A DNA stretch of 41,802 bases from an uncultured Oscillospiraceae bacterium (GTDB taxonomy: Bacteria > Bacillota > Clostridia > Oscillospirales > Acutalibacteraceae): the NCBI GenBank assembly GCA_900546785.1, contig URED01000019.1, positions 1 to 41,802 of the forward strand. Reading direction: 5' to 3'. The notes under the pieces were generated by a model, which saw only the letters and a program-made list of their open reading frames with translations, was not told the origin of the DNA and did no database searches. Of the stretch, positions 40,901 to 41,802 are shown in pieces. The position numbers were made by a program, and so were the translations under genes. How positions within the stretch are numbered: position 1 is the first letter of the stretch; every line of letters starts with the position of its first letter.

Positions 40901-41662
40901 AACTGCGAAATAGATACGGCGCGCGCCTTTGAAAAAGCCGGCGCCGAGGCGGAGATACTTGTTGTAAACAACCTTTCACCGGCTGCAATCAACGAAACGA
41001 TAGACAAAATGGTAAAGGCGATAGACAACGCCCAGATCGTAATGCTGCCCGGCGGATTTTCCGGCGGCGACGAGCCGGAGGGCTCCGGCAAATTCATTGC
41101 CACCACGTTCCGCAACCCGCGCGTTGCCGAAGCGGTTTCAAAGCTGCTCAACTGCCGCGACGGGCTTATGCTCGGCATCTGCAACGGCTTCCAGGCGCTT
41201 ATAAAGCTCGGCCTTGTGCCTTACGGCGAGATCAGAGAGATCAAACCGAGCGATCCCACGCTTACGTTCAACACGATCGGCAGACACATTTCACAAATGG
41301 CTTATACAAGAGTTACCAGCGTAAAATCGCCGTGGTTCTCCGGCGTTAACGCGGGCGACGTATTCGCCGTGCCTATCTCGCACGGAGAGGGCAGATTCAC
41401 GGCGGACGCAGAAACGATAAAACGCCTTGCGGAGAACGGGCAGATCGCCACGCAGTATGTTGATCTGAACGGAAAGCCCGCCTGCGATATGCCGTTCAAC
41501 CCGAACGGCTCCGTCTGCGCCGTTGAGGGCATCACCTCTCCGGACGGCCGCGTGCTCGGCAAAATGGGTCACTGTGAGCGCAAGGGCGAAGACCTTTACG
41601 CCAACGTTCCGTTTGAAAAAGATATGAAGATATTTGAGAGCGGCGTCAATTACTTTAAATAA
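37904..41662 (+). CDS. purL: Phosphoribosylformylglycinamidine synthase, single-chain form
   Basis: Fourth step of de novo purine synthesis: FGAR + glutamine + ATP to FGAM. 1252 residues, the single-chain form with a fused glutaminase. The synthetase half shows DTYWSDHCRHTTF (about 207-219), FKNETHNHPTEIEPFGGAAT and GIGGKDSMSG-like PSIGGKDSMSGSF. The C-terminal class I amidotransferase has nucleophile Cys1093 in GICNGFQ and the His1160/Glu1162 pair in SHGEGRF. The family resembles the Clostridial/Lactobacillal clade of single-chain enzymes. Single gene on the plus strand, AAGGAGC before ATG, followed 48 bp later by an apgM-like gene. Confidence 0.97.
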   Translation: MAQVYRVYVEKNKGNDIEARQLLDDLVSTVGITSLEELRLINRYDAQGLSKAEFDEAAKMILSEPNLDSVYNSIEIPEGWRSFASEFLPGQYDQRADSAAQCIQLLTQGERPLVASAKVYLLRGEMTDAEFEKIKNYIINPVESREASMDIPESLDITADRPADIIRITGFTAKSDEEIAAYHAEMGFAMSVADLCWVRDYFKTESRDPSLTELKVIDTYWSDHCRHTTFSTILDDIRVEKSKYSQAVEDAIEQYFALRKEVYGEKEKNVCLMDMAVIGAKALKKRGVLDNLDESDEINACSIEVPVEIDGKTEQWLVQFKNETHNHPTEIEPFGGAATCLGGAIRDPLSGRAYVYQAMRITGSGDPTVSFEDTLDAKLPQKKITTGAAQGYSSYGNQIGLATGQVVELYDEGYVAKRMEIGAVIGASPKKNVIREVPQEGDIIVLLGGRTGRDGCGGATGSSKAHNSMSIETCGAEVQKGNPPTERKIQRLFRNEEVAKMIKRCNDFGAGGVSVAIGELADGLDIDLDKVPKKYDGLDGTELAISESQERMAVVLDKNDVDKFIEHSNAENLEATPVAVVTATNRLTMTWRGDKIVDISRDFLNTNGVTQHASAVIEAVDESRNYRTDVPAVLNGMRPAKALKANLERLEVCCQKGLAERFDSSIGAATVLMPFAGKYQLTPEEAMAAKLPVLNGETDDATVMAYGFIPKLSEWSPFHSAAFAVTESLAKLAAVGCDPTKARLTFQEYFERLNDDPKRWGKPAAALLGSITAQIGYGAPSIGGKDSMSGSFNELDVPPTLVSFAVGMSKASKTVSAKFKKAGSKVYLIDLPVDKGSGLPDYKNAMAVMKAVYEEVRNGSILAAGVVKEGGAAANVCKMAFGDKLGFTFEQGLAMNTLFAPMQGSFVVECADTLSDKFDSAVLLGTTNDNGVFIIDGEVLTVDELIDAWCAKLEKVFPQNSGVKADMPQDVALYGERSIFICKNKVAKPRVFIPAFPGTNCEIDTARAFEKAGAEAEILVVNNLSPAAINETIDKMVKAIDNAQIVMLPGGFSGGDEPEGSGKFIATTFRNPRVAEAVSKLLNCRDGLMLGICNGFQALIKLGLVPYGEIREIKPSDPTLTFNTIGRHISQMAYTRVTSVKSPWFSGVNAGDVFAVPISHGEGRFTADAETIKRLAENGQIATQYVDLNGKPACDMPFNPNGSVCAVEGITSPDGRVLGKMGHCERKGEDLYANVPFEKDMKIFESGVNYFK

Positions 41663-41710
41663 TTCTGCACACCGCGCGGATGAATTTGCGGTTCAAAGGA
41701 GATAATCATA

Positions 41711-41802
41711 ATGAAATATGTTGTTGTTTTGTATGACGGAATGGCAGATTACCCCGTTCCGGCTCTCGGCGGCAAAACGCCCATGATGGTTGCAAAAAAG
41801 CC
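41711..41802 (+). CDS. apgM: Cofactor-independent phosphoglycerate mutase, ApgM type (partial)
   Basis: Only the first 30 codons are in the window, beginning MKYVVVLYDGMADYP, then a LGGKTPM segment. This matches the N-terminus of the archaeal-type, metal-dependent 2,3-bisphosphoglycerate-independent mutase found in many Clostridia, in which the Asp of DGMAD binds metal. ATG with AAAGGAG upstream. No terminator is seen after purL, so cotranscription is likely. Confidence 0.8.
   Translation, partial: MKYVVVLYDGMADYPVPALGGKTPMMVAKK

Overview
The window reads as chromosomal DNA of an anaerobic, low-to-mid GC Gram-positive bacterium of the class Clostridia, probably near the Oscillospiraceae/Ruminococcaceae. 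The pointers are strong AGGAGG-type ribosome binding sites with frequent TTG and GTG starts, sigma-A-like promoters, a trimeric bifurcating-type [FeFe]-hydrogenase (HydABC), a single-chain PurL, GTP-dependent PEP carboxykinase, a dockerin-like module and PBSX-type phage genes. Placement rests on gene content only; no rRNA is present.

Layout. (1) 22-9427, minus strand: core metabolism and information processing. These are pckG; a polA-rimI-tsaD group; a membrane-embedded M28-type peptidase; and a coaX-DUF1015 pair. (2) 9505-20185, minus strand: a compact phage-derived locus closed by its own terminator. It encodes terminase small and large subunits, portal, protease/scaffold, decoration protein, major capsid protein, three neck proteins, then LysM tail protein, hub, spike, gp25-like protein, baseplate J, YmfQ-like protein and a short fibre. 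The order is that of PBSX, but the sheath, tube, chaperone and tape-measure block is absent. In its place sits a 28-codon ORF coupled to both neighbours. There is no integrase, repressor, holin or endolysin. Two DNA palindromes precede the first gene. (3) 20269-25728, minus strand: a two-TM membrane protein with its own promoter, then hydC-hydB-hydA. (4) 25729-26249: an AT-rich intergenic region with a candidate small plus-strand RNA. (5) 26250-36159, minus strand: three secreted proteins, namely a five-FN3 protein, an LRR protein with a dockerin-like half module, and a ~2200-residue protein of Big_2-like and FIVAR-like modules. (6) 36527-37660: a PAS-only protein. (7) 37904 to the end, plus strand: purL and the start of an apgM-type phosphoglycerate mutase.

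How the parts fit. Regions 1, 3 and 7 describe fermentative anaerobic metabolism: H2 production from NADH plus ferredoxin, PEP/oxaloacetate interconversion, pantothenate phosphorylation and purine synthesis. Region 5 looks like surface or extracellular adhesion or scaffold machinery. Region 2 is the most unusual: a reading-frame-intact DNA-packaging head plus a contractile-type baseplate with no encoded tail shaft. It could be a domesticated particle (gene-transfer-agent-like or other), a deletion derivative, or one half of a split locus. The sequence alone cannot decide between these.
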